Shown piece by piece: positions 1 through 11,019 of a stretch of 64,000 nucleotides of DNA (position 1 is its first letter; the number at the start of each line of letters is the position of its first letter). Under the pieces are notes generated by a model. The model was not told the DNA's origin. It did no database searches and worked only from the letters and a program-made list of their open reading frames with translations. This DNA comes from Branchinecta lynchi. Its lineage: Eukaryota; Arthropoda; Branchiopoda; Anostraca; Branchinectidae. A program made the position numbers and the translations under genes. The stretch is taken from the NCBI GenBank assembly GCA_023053575.1, contig JAKZAP010000006.1, positions 15,137,280 through 15,201,279 on the forward strand, given 5' to 3'.

Positions 1-75
1 TACTCTAACTCGGGAACAGTGGACCGACCAACCGAAAAGTGATCGTATATGGCACTTGAATGAAGCCCATGCAAA
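1..75 (+). repeat. Tail end of a G-run family element
   Basis: The window opens inside the right end of the G-run family described at 9720-11019. The order 'taactcgggaac...gaccgacc...gaaaagtgatcg...tatggcacttg' matches 10925-10993. The terminal hairpin is cut after its first arm (ATGGCACTTG) and is followed by unrelated sequence, so the 3' tip is broken. Confidence 0.6.
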
Positions 76-536
76 ACGCTGGGGCATGCTGACAGGGGTG
101 ACCATGGTTCTCACACGTAATTGTACCCCTTATTCCGCATAGGGGTATCAGTATACAGTACTTTGGGAACTAAAACAATTTGGTATCAGTTTTTGACCTT
201 GAAATATTTTGCTTTTAAAGGTTCCTGGTACCCTTCTGGGGAAAAAGGGGTACACATACGTATGGCTTCCATACTCACCCCTGCCAGCATTCCCCAGCAT
301 TTGACCATGGGTATAAAAAGGGCTTAGTTTACTAGACAGGTGCCGAGTCCTTTTTTTTTCACCTTACACAATTATACTCGACCTTCTCTCACAACCTTCT
401 CCTGTCACGCTGTCCCCTCCTCACGCCATTCACTTTCCAACAGCCGCCTTACCGTTCCAAATAGTCGCCTTACTATTATCTTATAAACCCAAAGAAGAGG
501 GAAAAAAAAAACAGAAATACCTGTTAAAACGGCCGT
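76..536. other. Gene-free stretch with a TATA-like box
   Basis: No credible coding region. A TATA-like string (gtataaaaagg) lies at about 310-320, but no start codon or exon with a plausible product follows, so I do not call a promoter. The missing first exon of the carbonyl reductase gene was not found here. Confidence 0.4.
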
Positions 537-3530
537 TTTTATGGCACTTGAGCTTACTCAAGTGCCATATAGCGATTGTTATTTCTGTCCGTCAGTCGGT
601 CTGTCGGTCTGTCGGTCCCGGTTTTGCTAGTTCGGGCACTTCCAGATAAGCTAGGACGATGAAACTTGGCAAGCATATCAGGAACTGGACCAGATTAAAT
701 TAGAAATTGTCGCTTCCTCGATCCGACCATCTGGAGGGGAGTGGAGGGAGGGGGAATCCGGAAAAAATAGGAAAAATGAGATATTTTTAGCTTACGAACG
801 GGTGATCGGATCTTAATGAAACTTAATACATGGAAGGACTTCGTGTCTCAGACCCTCCATTTTAAATCCAGACCGGATCCGGTGACACTGGGGGGAGTTA
901 GAGGGGGAAACCGGAAATCTTGGAAAACACTTAGAGTGGAGGGATCCGAATGAAACTTGGTGAAAAGTACAAGCAAAAGTCCTAGATACGTGACTGATAT
1001 AACCGGAACGGATCCGCTCACTTTGGGGGAGTTGGGGGGGGGGAGAGAAGTCCGAATTTGTAGTGATCCCGCGAGTTCCGTGCTTCCTGATGTGCTGGGA
1101 CGATGGAAATTGACAGGCATGTCTGGGACCCGACCAGCTTAAATAGGAAATCATCAATTCCCCGATTCGACCATCTGGGGGGGGGGAGTGGAGGGAGGGT
1201 GAACCCAAAATTTGAGGTATTTTTAGCTTGCGAACGGGTGATCGGATCTTGATGAAAATTGATATTTAGGATGACCTCGTGTCTCAGACACCTCACTTTA
1301 AATCCGGGCCGGATCCGATGACACTGGGGGGAGTGGGAGGAGGGAACCGGAAATTTTGAGAAACGCTTAAAGTGGAGGGATCGGGATGAAACTTGGTGGG
1401 AAAAACAAGCACAGGTCCTAGAAACGTCATTGACATAACCGGACCGGATCAGGGCACTGTGGGGGAGTTGGGGTGGGGAACCGGAAATTTTGAGAAACGC
1501 TTAAAGTGGAGGGATCGGGATGAAACTTGGTGGGAAAAACAAGCACAGGTCCTAGACACGTCATTGACATAACCGGACCGGATCAGGGCACTGTGGGGGA
1601 GTTGGGATGGGGGTCCGGATTTCTAGCGATCCCGCGAGTTCGGCATACTTCCTGGTGTCCTAGGGCGATGAAACTTGGCAGGTATGTCAAGGATCCGAAC
1701 AGATTGACTTGAGAACAGCCGTTTCCCCGACCCGACCATCGTGGGGGGAGTGGGTGGATGGGGAGTCCGGAATCTAGTGGCGTGCATAACTTTTGAACGG
1801 GTGATCGGATCTTGATGAAAATTGATATTTAGGATGACCTTGTGTCTCAGACACCTTACTTTAAATCCGGGCCGGATCCGATGACACTGGGGGGAGTTGG
1901 AGGAGGTAACCGGAAATTTTGAGAAACGCTTAAAGTGGAGGGATCGGGATGAAACTTGGTGGGAAAAACAAGCACAGGTCCTAGACACGTCATTGACATA
2001 ACCGGACCGGATCCGATGACACTGGGAGGAGTTGGAGGAGGGAACCGGAAATTTTGAGAAACGCTTAAAGTGGAGGGATCGGGATGAAACTTGGTGGGAA
2101 AAACAAGCACAGGTCCTCGACACGTCATTGACATAACCGGACCGGATCAGGGCACTGTGGGGGAGTTGGGATGGGGGTCCGGATTTCTAGCGATCCCGCG
2201 AGTTCGGCATACTTCCGGATGTCCTAGGGCGATGAAACTTGGCAGGTATGTCAGGGATCCGAACAGATTGACTTGAGAACAGCCGTTTCCCCGACCCGAC
2301 CATCGTGGGGGGAGTGGGTGGATGGGGAGTCCGGAATCTAGTGGCGTGCATAACTTTTGAACGGGTGATCGGATATGAATGAAACTTGTCTGGTGAGCTA
2401 TCGCCTCGGACGTTCAGTGTCACGTCCGAGTCGGGTCCGATACCTGTGGGGATGGGGGGGGGGGGGGGGGGGTGGAAAACTCAAGAAACTCTAAAAGTAG
2501 AGGGATTGGGACGAAACTTAATGGATGGAACAAGCATTAGGCCTAGATGAAATTGACGGAGCCAGATGGTTTCGGGGCTCTGTGGGGGGAGTTGGAGGGG
2601 GTTTCCTGGAATTCCGGTAGTCGTGAGTTAGAATAGTTCCAGATGTAAAACGACAACGAAACTTTGCAGGCATATTAGCGACCCGAATTATCTTGACTTA
2701 AAAACCTGACGCAACATACCCCCGGAAACTTCCGTTCCTAGATCCGAGCATTTTTGGGGGAGCAAGAGAAGAGAAATATGGACTTCTATAAATTGCGAAC
2801 GAGTGGTCTGATTCGAGTGAAACTTCATGGGTGATACGAATCGATGGCCTCGACATATAAAACATGCGTTCGAACCATATGCGACCACGATTAGGGGAAT
2901 TGGGGGTGGGGGGACTTTTGACATGCACAAAAACCAAACGGATGGACCGAATGAGATGCAATTCGACAGTGCCGAGTTTATGCGGCCTAGATTTGTTATT
3001 TGGCGTCTGGGCCGGATTCGGCCAAGGTAGGGGGGGGGGGGGGTACTGGAAACTTGCAGATAGGCTATGCTCCAATTTCAGTCAAACTTGATGAGGGAAT
3101 TAAGAGATTGGGCCCGAGCCGGCTCCGACAACGTTGGTGGGAAGGGGGGGGGGTACCGGAACTTTCCAAAAATGCTCAGATTCGAGTGAAACTTGGTAGA
3201 TGGTATAAACGAAGATGCTTTAGGTGGTCGATTTTTTTTTATTCCAAACCAGATTCGGCCACGGTAGGTGGAAATAGAGTGAGTACCGGAAATCGTGTAG
3301 CACGTCTAGGGATCAAACAAATGGATTTATTGGGATGAAAGTTTGAACAGTCATGTGCATTTGCAATCGAGACGATGCCGGAACTGCTCAGAAATGAGTG
3401 AAACTAAATATCCTATTTCTATTTCCGAACCGCCTTTTTGGATGGCGGGTGTATTTTGTGACGTTTTCATCTACTTTCTTGTACAGCCTACTCGTACAAG
3501 TGCCATATGAGCTCGTAGCTCTTGTTTTTT
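537..3530 (-). mobile_element. G-run family element, about 3 kb, both hairpin ends present
   Basis: One end is a hairpin, TATGGCACTTG-loop-CAAGTGCCATA (540-571), next to TTTTT. The other end is CAAGTGCCATATGAGCT..AGCTCTTGTT (3497-3530), a second hairpin. Inside are about twenty divergent modules of 134-150 bp. Each carries GATGAAACTTGG, a GACCGGATCCG-like string, a GGGGGG-rich block (up to about 19 G at 2453-2472) and ACCGGAAAT. No long open frame is present, so the element looks non-autonomous. Subterminal inverted repeats, an end hairpin and internal tandem modules are features reported for Helentron-derived (HINE-like) elements; that assignment is inference. Confidence 0.6.
1337..2380. repeat. 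Recent tandem duplications inside the G-run element
   Basis: A block ending in GGGATGAAACTTGGTGGGAAAAACAAGC recurs at about 1337, 1471, 1905 and 2040 with 134-135 bp between neighbouring copies. A larger block (about 1527-1815) recurs at 2091-2379, offset 564 bp, with only a few differences. The high identity beside otherwise divergent modules points to recent unequal exchange. Confidence 0.7.
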
Positions 3531-3685
3531 GTAAAAACGGTCCGTTTCTGTTTTTCCGAAAAAAACGGAAAAACAGAAACGGTTTTCCGTTTTTTTGTCA
3601 CCGTTTCTGTTTCTGTTCCGTTTTTTATTTGCCGTTTTTTACCGTTTCTGTTTTAGCCAAAAACAGAAACGGTGCCGACCCCTAG
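3531..3685. repeat. CCGTTTCTGTTTTT simple and inverted repeat
   Basis: CCGTTTCTGTTTTT and its reverse complement AAAAACAGAAACGG alternate several times. The stretch therefore folds on itself and could form cruciforms. Related T-rich strings occur near 29,750-29,820 and 42,980-43,010. Confidence 0.65.
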
Positions 3686-5360
3686 TTGACATATTTTGAT
3701 CAAACTTGGCATGAGGACTCTTTGGGTCAAAGTACAGGTCAAGTTCGAAGATTGGTTCTCTAGCCCTATATTTAGGGGTGGGGGGAGGGGTTTGAAATTA
3801 AGGAAAACAAACAATATTTTTAAAAGCTAATGAAGTAGTCGATTTGGGTGTAAGGAGACATGCTGGATTCGAATATGAAAATTGTTTTCTTGGCGGACAA
3901 GTAGTTCGCCCGGAATCCGGCACAACCTGGAAAATTTGTGAAAAGTAAAAGTCTAATCTGAGGCTGATTAGAGGTTCGATTTAGGGCAAGGAAAAGTGCT
4001 GAGTCCGAATATGAAATTATTTTCTCGCCGGAAAACCAATTCGTCAGGAATCCGGCCAGAACTGGAAAATTTGTAAAAAGTAAAAGTTTTATTTGTATTT
4101 GATAAGATGTTAGATTTGCGGGTAAGAAGATATGTACATGATGAATATGTATATGACAATCATCTTCTCACCGGGTGTATAGTATATACCTCTCGGAGTC
4201 CGGCTGAAACCGGAAAATTTGTTAAAAGTATAAAAATTCTATGTGAAGTTCGGTGTAGGGGTAAGGAGACATGCTGAATTTGTGTCTGAGCTTTAGTTTT
4301 TGCCAGACAAGTAGTTTGTAGGGAATCCGGCCGAAAGCGGAAATTTGGCAGAAGTAACTAAGGAAATTTGATCAGTTTCATTAAAGTAGATAGCCTACTG
4401 CGTAGGCTATAGTGTAAACACACATGCTGAATCTGTATCTGAACTTGGTCTTCTCAGACCATTACCATTGGCCCTAATCTATTTCTAAATTTTAATAGTA
4501 AAAATGTTTAAAGGACACCTGAACAATGAAACCATAATTGAACACACCATGGAGAATGCATTTACAGACATGGCCACGGACAGCACTCTTCTCCTGAGCG
4601 TGACGTTTTCGAAATATGGATGTTCATTTCTGGAGGTTTGCACATGCAGACTCCAAGACAAAAAGCGCTATTCATTCAAATCTCGTACAGCGCTGGCCCG
4701 AAGGTATTGGAATTTCTTCTAGATATACGTTTGGGCTTAACTGGTCAAAAAATATTCCAGAAGAAGGGTTGATTGGAGACATTTGTTCATTTCTAAAGTT
4801 GTTCGGTACTGAAACAAGAACAGATGCAAAATGGAGCAAAAATCATAGCTTGGAAACGCTATTTCGGATTTGGTTCGGGTTTTCTGCAGGCAATGTTAAC
4901 GGAAGTCATACATAGGGATGATACTTGGTACTCTTCATTCAGGTGTCCTTTAAGAAGTCCGGCCAAGACCGAATATCTACAAAACCCGATTGTCTGGATC
5001 AAATATCAAATTTTTGCGATCCCATCGATACCTTTGGTCTCTTTTCGTTAGAGGCTAGACTGCCTGTCACTGCACCAATCTTGTTCGAGTTTAGTTTTCA
5101 GTTTCTGAGGCATAACCTACCTGAAAATATGACACGCATCCATCTCGATGACTCTTATCCTTTGAATTGAGCATAGCATGTGGGGTTTCTTATCTGAACT
5201 TGGTCTTCTCAGACCATTACCATTGGCCCTAATCTATTTCTAAATTTTAATAGTAGAAATGTTTAAGAAGTCCGTCGAAGATTGAATATCTACAAGACCC
5301 AATTGCCTGGATCAAATATGAAATTTTTGGGATCCCATCGATACCTTTGGTCTCTTTTCG
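3686..5360 (+). repeat. Family B element, copy 1 (137-bp type, divergent)
   Basis: It opens with 'gatcaaacttggcatgagga...ggggtggggggagggg' as in the 56.6-kb copy. Degenerate 137-bp units follow, each with CCGGAATCCGGCC..AAAC(C/T)GGAAA. The end, GGGATCCCATCGATACCTTTGGTCT, appears twice because of a local duplication. No protein is supported; open frames between 4504 and 5170 lie in repeat sequence also found at other sites. Confidence 0.65.
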
Positions 5361-5510
5361 TTAGAGGCTACACAGCCTGTCATTGCACCAATCTTCTTTG
5401 AGCTTAGTTAAGAGTTGGATTATTTGTCAGTTTCTGAGGCATAACGCACATGATAATATGACACGCATCCATCTCAATGACTTTTATCCTTTCAATTGAG
5501 CATAGCAAGG
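4953..5510. repeat. Direct duplication with about 315-bp offset
   Basis: The block beginning AAGTCCGGCCAAGACCGAAT at 4953 returns at 5268 as AAGTCCGTCGAAGATTGAAT. It runs through the same order: GGATCAAATAT, GGGATCCCATCGATACC, a CTGTCA(C/T)TGCACCAATCTT string, then ATGACACGCATCCATCTC. A further string, CTGAACTTGGTCTTCTCAGA, occurs at about 4440 and 5190. A run of about 14 G closes the second copy near 5508. Confidence 0.75.
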
Positions 5511-5572
5511 GGGGGGGGGGGGACTTTGTCTTTGCTAGTGAAGGTGTTAAAATCTGATTCTGTTGTAGCCTA

Positions 5573-7272
5573 GTTTTTATGGTACTTGCCTTCCGGCCAA
5601 GTGCCATATACCGATCACTTTTCCGTCGGTCAGTCCGGTGTTTGCGAGTTAGGGTACTTCCAGATGTGTTAAGACGATGAAACTTGGCAGGCGTAATAGG
5701 GACCCGACAAAACTAACTTGGAAATCATCTGCCCGATCCGACCATCATGGGGGGGGAGGGAGGTGAGCCGGAATACGAAATTTATCGACAAACGGGTGAT
5801 CAGATCTTAATGAAACTTGATATTCGGAAGGACGTTCGGACCGTATCCGATGAATATGGGGGGGGGGGGGGTCATCCCGATCGCTCCACTCTGAGAGTTT
5901 CACACGACTTCCGGTTCTCCCCTCCGACTCCCCCCCCCCCCCCAGATTCGTCGGATCCAGTCCAGACTTGAAATGAGACATCTGAGACACGAGATCTTTC
6001 GAGATATCAAGTTTCAGTAAGATTCGATCACCCGTTCGAAAGTTATGTATGTCCCTACTTCTTCGGATTAACGATGCTACTACATGCTCCTACTTCAAGG
6101 CTACCGTGTTACTGCATACTACTATATGCTACTATTAGCAAGACCGGATACTACTATGGCGAGACAGGATGCTACTGGATACTACTACGTGAGATTGGAC
6201 CAGACTGAGGCACATTAAATGATAGTATTCTTTGCTATTATATAGTATTACATGCAGTGTTTTCGTACTACTACCATACTACTAAGCAGGCTACAAATTT
6301 TTCATCGGGACATTAACTACGGATCGCCGGAATTCCGGAACCCCCCTCCAACTCCCCCCACAGTGTCCGAATCCGGTCCAGTTCTGTCAGTGATGTATCT
6401 AGAGCTTGTGCTTGTTCTTACCACCAAGTTTCATCCCGATCGCTTCACTCTGAGGTTCCCCCCGGCTCCCCCCTTCGACTCCCCCCCCCCCCCCCAGATT
6501 CATCGGATCCTGTCCGGACTTGAAATGAGACACGAGATCTTTCCAGGTATTAAGTTTCATTATGATCCGATCACCCGTTCGAAAGTTGTGCATGTCCCTA
6601 TTTTCCGGATTCCACCACCTCCCCCTCCCCCCACGATGGTCGGATCGGGCAAGTGACTATTTCCAAGTTAGTTTGGTCGGGCCCCTGATATGCCTGCCAA
6701 ATTGTCACTTCAGATCCGGCCATCCCTTAAAGTACTAATCCTAACCACAAGGTACAAAAACTACTTTTAAGCAAAGTATAAATTTTAACTCAAGGGTCTT
6801 GTTCGAAAATTAATTTTAGCATTAATTTTAGCACCTTAAAGTGCGTTTCTTAACCGAAAAGTAAAAAAAAAATTGCTTTAGCCAAACGATATATATTCAT
6901 GATTCCCAAGGACCCATGATCATTTTTGCGGTAACGGTTTTGCTTACAAGTGAATACAAACAATAATCTTGAGCAAAATATACATTTTCATGATTCCAAT
7001 GAGCTTATCATCATTTGTGGTTTAAGAGTTTTCATTGAAGATGAACCTCTAGCGCCCTTAAAGTGGGCATCATCACGGCCAAATGCAAAAATAAAATAGT
7101 TTTACGAACAATACATTCTCGTGATTTCTAAGGACCCGTGATCATTCTTATCTCAAGGGTTTTGGTTACAAATGATCACAACAAACCCGCGAATTGACGA
7201 ATTCCTACTTTCATCCTCCGACCCAACCTTGCAAGTGCTATATGAGCTTCCAGCTCTTGTTGTTTCTATCAT
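5573..7272 (-). mobile_element. G-run family element with internal inversion
   Basis: One end is the hairpin TTATGGTACTTGCCTTCCGGCCAAGTGCCATA (about 5577-5609); the other is GCAAGTGCTATATGAGCTTCCAGCTCTTGTT (7231-7261). G-runs are on the plus strand up to about 5870, then switch to C-runs, so the body is head-to-head. From about 6740 the body changes to AT-rich sequence shared with 9740-10010 and 61200-61430. A MITE is nested at 6075-6309. It ends about 25 bp before the splice acceptor at 7297. Confidence 0.55.
6075..6309 (-). mobile_element. MITE of the CCCGATGAAAAATTT family
   Basis: Right end ACAAATTTTTCATCGGG is the terminal repeat seen at 21880-22120 and 54550-54852. The interior is rich in TACTAC/TAGTAG triplets and shares the GACCAGACTGAGGCACATTAAATGATAGTATTC core with those copies. 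The left end is degenerate. Confidence 0.65.
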
Positions 7273-7296
7273 TTATTACCCTACTTCTCTTTGCAG

Positions 7297-7425
7297 GTGA
7301 CAGGATCAAATAAAGGCATAGGTTTCGCTATTGTGAAAGAACTCTGCAAGAAATTTGATGGAGACATCATCTTGACATCGCGAGACGAAGAGAGGGGGAA
7401 AGCTGCTGTTGAAGCACTAAAAAAG
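7297..7425 (+). CDS. CBR1: Carbonyl reductase 1-like, exon with the NADPH-binding motif
   Basis: This exon opens the visible part of an NADPH-dependent short-chain dehydrogenase/reductase (SDR) that reduces carbonyls, normally a monomeric cytosolic enzyme. It starts after CTCTTTGCAG and ends at AAG|gtgaat, phase 0 on both sides, 43 codons. The translation starts VTGSNKGIGFAIVKEL, which is the SDR cofactor motif TGxxxGIG, and continues with the strand-2 segment LTSRDEERGKAAVEAL; the Arg there is expected for NADPH preference. A preceding exon of roughly ten codons (Met plus the first beta strand) is required and was not found in 1-7290; it may lie upstream of the window. Five exons give 276 codons, close to the roughly 277 residues of vertebrate CBR1. 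It could equally be another CBR-type paralogue. Confidence 0.9.
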
Positions 7426-8293
7426 GTGAATAACTCTCACCTAGAAATAGTATATATCTTTTCCGTATCCTGGGGCGTCGCTAGCCAAAACTCGAGAGGG
7501 GGTGGCAGGACCGGCGCCTTGCTGCTAGACTAATCTCTCTGAGATGCACTGTTCCTTTGACGAATTGTCTATAGGCATATTTTCGCCATTTCCCAAGGAC
7601 TCCTCGAGGAATCGAAGGGAACGACGAGAACAGAGGGAGTCACTCCACGCGGATCCATCTAGGAAAGACAAACGAGAACACGGGGAATGATTCTAAAATG
7701 GATTTTGTCAGAAAAAAAATATGCAGTTGACGAAATTAGTTTGGATCCACTTTGTTTTTGGTTTTGTTTATTCTGATTCTTTTAAATAATTTTACATTGC
7801 ACCAACACCAGCAAAAATTGATTCCCCTCCGAATCTGAAAAGGAGTCCTTTTTTATGCTGGTGATGAAAATCGGAGCATTCCCCGTCCGTGGGGACTCGT
7901 GCGAATAGGGGGAGTGAGTCCCCTCGACAAACAAAAGCGCGGGTACTCCTCAAGTGGAGTCCTCGGGGAACGGCAAGAATACGCCTTATGGTTGTACCCA
8001 GGGTTGCCACTGGTTGCAGAATTCTGTTATTTGTGTTCAACTTCTTTGTTTTCAACTTGCTTTCATCGAGAGGTTCTCAGCTTCTTTAACAAAGCGAGCC
8101 AGAATTCTGCGACCGGCATAAGACCGTAAATAAAGCAAAAGCATATAATGATGAAGCTGAAAGCGAGATATCTCGTTTCGTAGGCGCCCAAACGTCACAG
8201 ATTATTGCTGCCAAATGTCACAGGTATTGTCAGAGAAAAGTAACACTGGTTTTATGTAGGGCGAATTGTATCTGGGACAACTAATCCGTAGGA

Positions 8294-8472
8294 TCAAGAA
8301 CAACTAATCAGATAGAACCTCCTTCTTCGGTACCATGCAGCAACTATGAATACCCCGACGAAACTGAGCGGACCAAGAGTTATTTACTGTAGCTACTCGG
8401 AAATACTCGACTCCGCATAGTCATAGTACAGAGACAGGGAGACGGAGGTTCTATCTGATTATTTGTTCTTGG
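8294..8472. repeat. 29-bp inverted repeat pair
   Basis: TCAAGAACAACTAATCAGAT.. (8294-8322) is matched by its near-perfect reverse complement at 8444-8472, with about 120 bp between. This looks like a small fold-back or MITE remnant; no target duplication was recognised. Confidence 0.7.
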
Positions 8473-8559
8473 TAGGATGTTGTCTTGAGACAATTGGGAC
8501 GAGTTGTCCTGGAGTCTACGTGACGGGTCACTGTGAACTAAATGTGCCGAAAATCATGA

Positions 8560-8686
8560 TTATCGACTTCCCATTGTTATGAAATCAGACACCAAGTCCC
8601 CACCCCACCTATACTCTACAACAGTTGTAGAGTATAGGTGGGGTGGGGACTTGGTGTCTGATTTCATAACAATGGGAAGTCGATAA
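8560..8686. repeat. Perfect 127-bp palindrome
   Basis: 63-bp arms (8560-8622 and 8624-8686) are exact reverse complements around one unpaired A at 8623. The centre reads CTCTACAAC-A-GTTGTAGAG. Pairing stops at 8559/8687. It lies 46 bp upstream of the next exon. Confidence 0.95.
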
Positions 8687-8732
8687 ACTTTCATTTTTGT
8701 ACTCCTCTATTCTAATAAATTTGTATTGCCAG

Positions 8733-8864
8733 GAGAACCTGCACCCGAAGTTTCATCAGCTCGACATCGATGACACGGACAGCATCAAGCGGCTCCGTGA
8801 CTTCCTCCAAGTAGAATATTTGGGTCTTGACTGTCTAGTGAACAATGCAGCCATCGCGTACAAG
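8733..8864 (+). CDS. CBR1: Carbonyl reductase 1-like, NNA exon
   Basis: Acceptor TTGTATTGCCAG, donor AAG|gtgaga, 44 codons, phase 0 on both sides. The translation runs ENLHPKFHQLDI, then DDTDSIKRLRDFL, then LDCLVNNAAIAYK. It carries the CBR1-type HQLDIDD segment, which contacts the adenine end of the cofactor, and the SDR structural motif NNA (here NNAA) that stabilises the central beta sheet. It follows exon 7297-7425 in frame, giving ..EALKK|ENLHPK... No stops or frameshifts. The nearby perfect palindrome and a fold-back just downstream show heavy repeat pressure around an intact exon. Confidence 0.92.
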
Positions 8865-8874
8865 GTGAGACATA

Positions 8875-9170
8875 GAGCGTGTTCCACCCTTCCAGAAATA
8901 GTAATTGTTAGTTACTATTTCCGTTCCAACCTCACCAAAAGTTACTACGCTGACCGTTCCAACCTTCTCGAAATAGTAACTAATAGTAACTATTTGCTTA
9001 CCATGCTCGTGAGCGTAGTAACTACGGATCTCTGTAACGTGATTGGTCGGATTCGCCCGTGGCATGATATTCTGCTGGAATATAGAAAAAGCGTTCCAGC
9101 CTTGACGGCAAAAAGCCAGAATTCGTGACGTCATGCATAGTAACTACGGTAAGTAGGATGGAAAACGCTC
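8875..9170. repeat. Probable fold-back element next to the exon
   Basis: Ends GAGCGTGTTCCACCCTTCC and GGATGGAAAACGCTC form imperfect inverted repeats, flanked on both sides by CATA (8871-8874 and 9170-9173), a possible 4-bp target duplication. The interior has repeated AATAGTAAC / GTTACTATT strings that pair with one another. Confidence 0.5.
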
Positions 9171-9719
9171 ATAGAAGTATAAAATGAAGAAACGACACTA
9201 ATATAGAACGGACGAGGATCTCTTTGGGGATCATCTAGTCCTCCACTTTACCGTTTCTCCGCCCCTTCTTTGGCCGTTGCCTTTCTTTGCCTACCACCTT
9301 ACCGTTCCCTTTTTGAATGCTTTAGTAAAGATACTTCAGACGGAGTTTCCGAGTGACCGCGTGAACGATTACGTCCTGTCGCAGAGTTTACGACAAGACC
9401 GGAAGTCCTATATACCTACCGCGGGGTTGGTCCCTGCTGATCCTCCTCCAGAAATGTGTGCCTGTGCCTGTGTGATTTAGTTGATTGACAAACATAATTT
9501 TTTAGCCTAAAGTGTCACTACAGATAATAACCCTAAACAGAACAAATGTCTGATCGTTTTCCCAGCCTTGATCATTTTTCTGCTTTTTTCTCAGTTTCGC
9601 CTTGTCTTTCCTGGGACCATCGGGTATCCCAGTTTCTTGTGTCTTTAACTTTTCAAAACTAGTCTTTAAGAAATACTTTCTGTTATTATGAGGGTTCAGG
9701 TTCAGATTGTTTAATTTTA
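9171..9719. other. Gene-free intron sequence
   Basis: Pyrimidine-rich sequence with short open frames only; no recognised domain or splice-consistent exon. Confidence 0.5.
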
Positions 9720-11019
9720 AAACGAGAGCTGGAAGCTCATATGGCACTTGCAAGGCTGGGTCAGAGGATGAAAGTAGGAATTCTTCAGTTCGTGGGTTTG
9801 TTATGATTATTTGTAAGCAAAAGCCTTGAGATAATGGGTCCTTGGAATTCACGAGAACGTATCGTTTGGTAATGCATTTGGCTGTAATGATGCGCACTTT
9901 AGGGGCGCCAGAAATTCATCTGTAATCAAAACTCTTGCAAAAATGACGATGAGCTCATCGGGAGAATGAAATGTATATTTTACTCAAAAGTATTGAGGCA
10001 AAAACGATCTAATCCTGTCAAGTCTCTAATGTTCAAGCCAAGTTTTATTGGCCTAGCACATCTGGAAGTACCTTAACTCGGGATCACCGGAATTCCGGAC
10101 CCCCCCCCCCTATTTAACTCACCCCCACAGTGCTCGAATCCGATCTAGTTCTGTCACTGATGAACCTAGGGCTTATTCTTGTTCTTCCCACCAAGTTTCA
10201 TCCCAATCGCTCCACTCTAAGTGTGTCAAAAAATTTGCGCCTCCCCCCTCTGACTCCCCCCCCCCCTACAATAATCGGAGACATCCGAGACGCGAGGTCT
10301 TTCCAAATATCAAGTTTCGTTAAGATCCGATCATCCGTTCCTAAGTTATACGTACCTCTAGATTCCGGATTCCCCTTGCCTCCACTCCCCCCACGGTGGT
10401 CGGATCGGGGAAGTGACAATTTCCAAGTTAGCTTGGTCGGGTCCCTGATATGCTTGCCAAGTTTCACTGTCCTAACCCACCTGGAAGTAACTTGACTCCT
10501 TATCACCGAATCCCGGACCCCCCCCCCCCCCTCTAGCTCCCCACACAGTGCACGAATCCCGTCCGGTTCTGTCAATGATGTACCTCGGGCTTCAGCTTGT
10601 TCCTCTCACCAAGTTTCATCCCAATCCCTCCACTCTAAGCCTGTCACATGATTTCCGGTTCCCTTCCAACTCCCCCCCCCCCTACATTCATCGGTTTCGG
10701 TCCGGACTTGGGACATCTGAGACATGACGTCTTTCCAGATATCAAGTTTCATTAAGATCCAATAACCCGTTCCAAAGTTATGCATGACACTAAATTCCGG
10801 ATTCCGGCTCCCCTCCCTCCCCCCACGATGGTCGGATCGGGCAAGTGACTATTTCCAACTTAGTTTGATCGGGTCCCTAATACGCCTGCCAAGTTTCATC
10901 GTCTTAGCATATCTGGAAGTACCCTAACTCGCAAACACCGGACTAACCGACCGACCGACAGACCGACGGAAAAGTGATCGGTATATGGCACTTGGCCGGA
11001 AGGCAAGTGCCATAAAAAC
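9720..11019 (+). mobile_element. G-run family element, 1.3 kb, best-bounded copy
   Basis: Left end: ACGAGAGCTGGAAGCTCATATGGCACTTGC (9723-9752), containing the AGAGCT/AGCTC hairpin. Right end: TATATGGCACTTGGCCGGAAGGCAAGTGCCATAAAAAC (about 10982-11019), a strong hairpin. Between them is an AT-rich segment shared with 6740-7230, then four to five modules with C-runs (the G-rich strand is minus here). ATGGCACTTG is thus present near both ends. No coding capacity. Confidence 0.65.

Larger units (their letters stand above)
7426..8732 (+). other. Carbonyl reductase intron (1.3 kb), repeat-filled
   Basis: GT..AG intron between phase-0 exons. It holds fragments of a repeat that also occurs at 56441-56600 and 58110-58245 (strings such as CCTCGGGGAACGGC and GACGGGGAATGCTCC, here at about 7590-7690 and 7800-7990), an inverted repeat (8294-8472) and a perfect palindrome (8560-8686). 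No independent gene is seen. Confidence 0.7.

Noticed and set aside
305..330. TATA box as promoter of the carbonyl reductase gene
   Set aside because: A single TATAAAAA string without a start codon, exon or initiator context, 7 kb from the first visible exon, is not enough.
813..2423. Several open frames of 60-166 residues rich in Pro, Ser and His
   Set aside because: All fall in G-run modules, overlap on both strands and recur in each repeat copy; composition reflects C/G runs.
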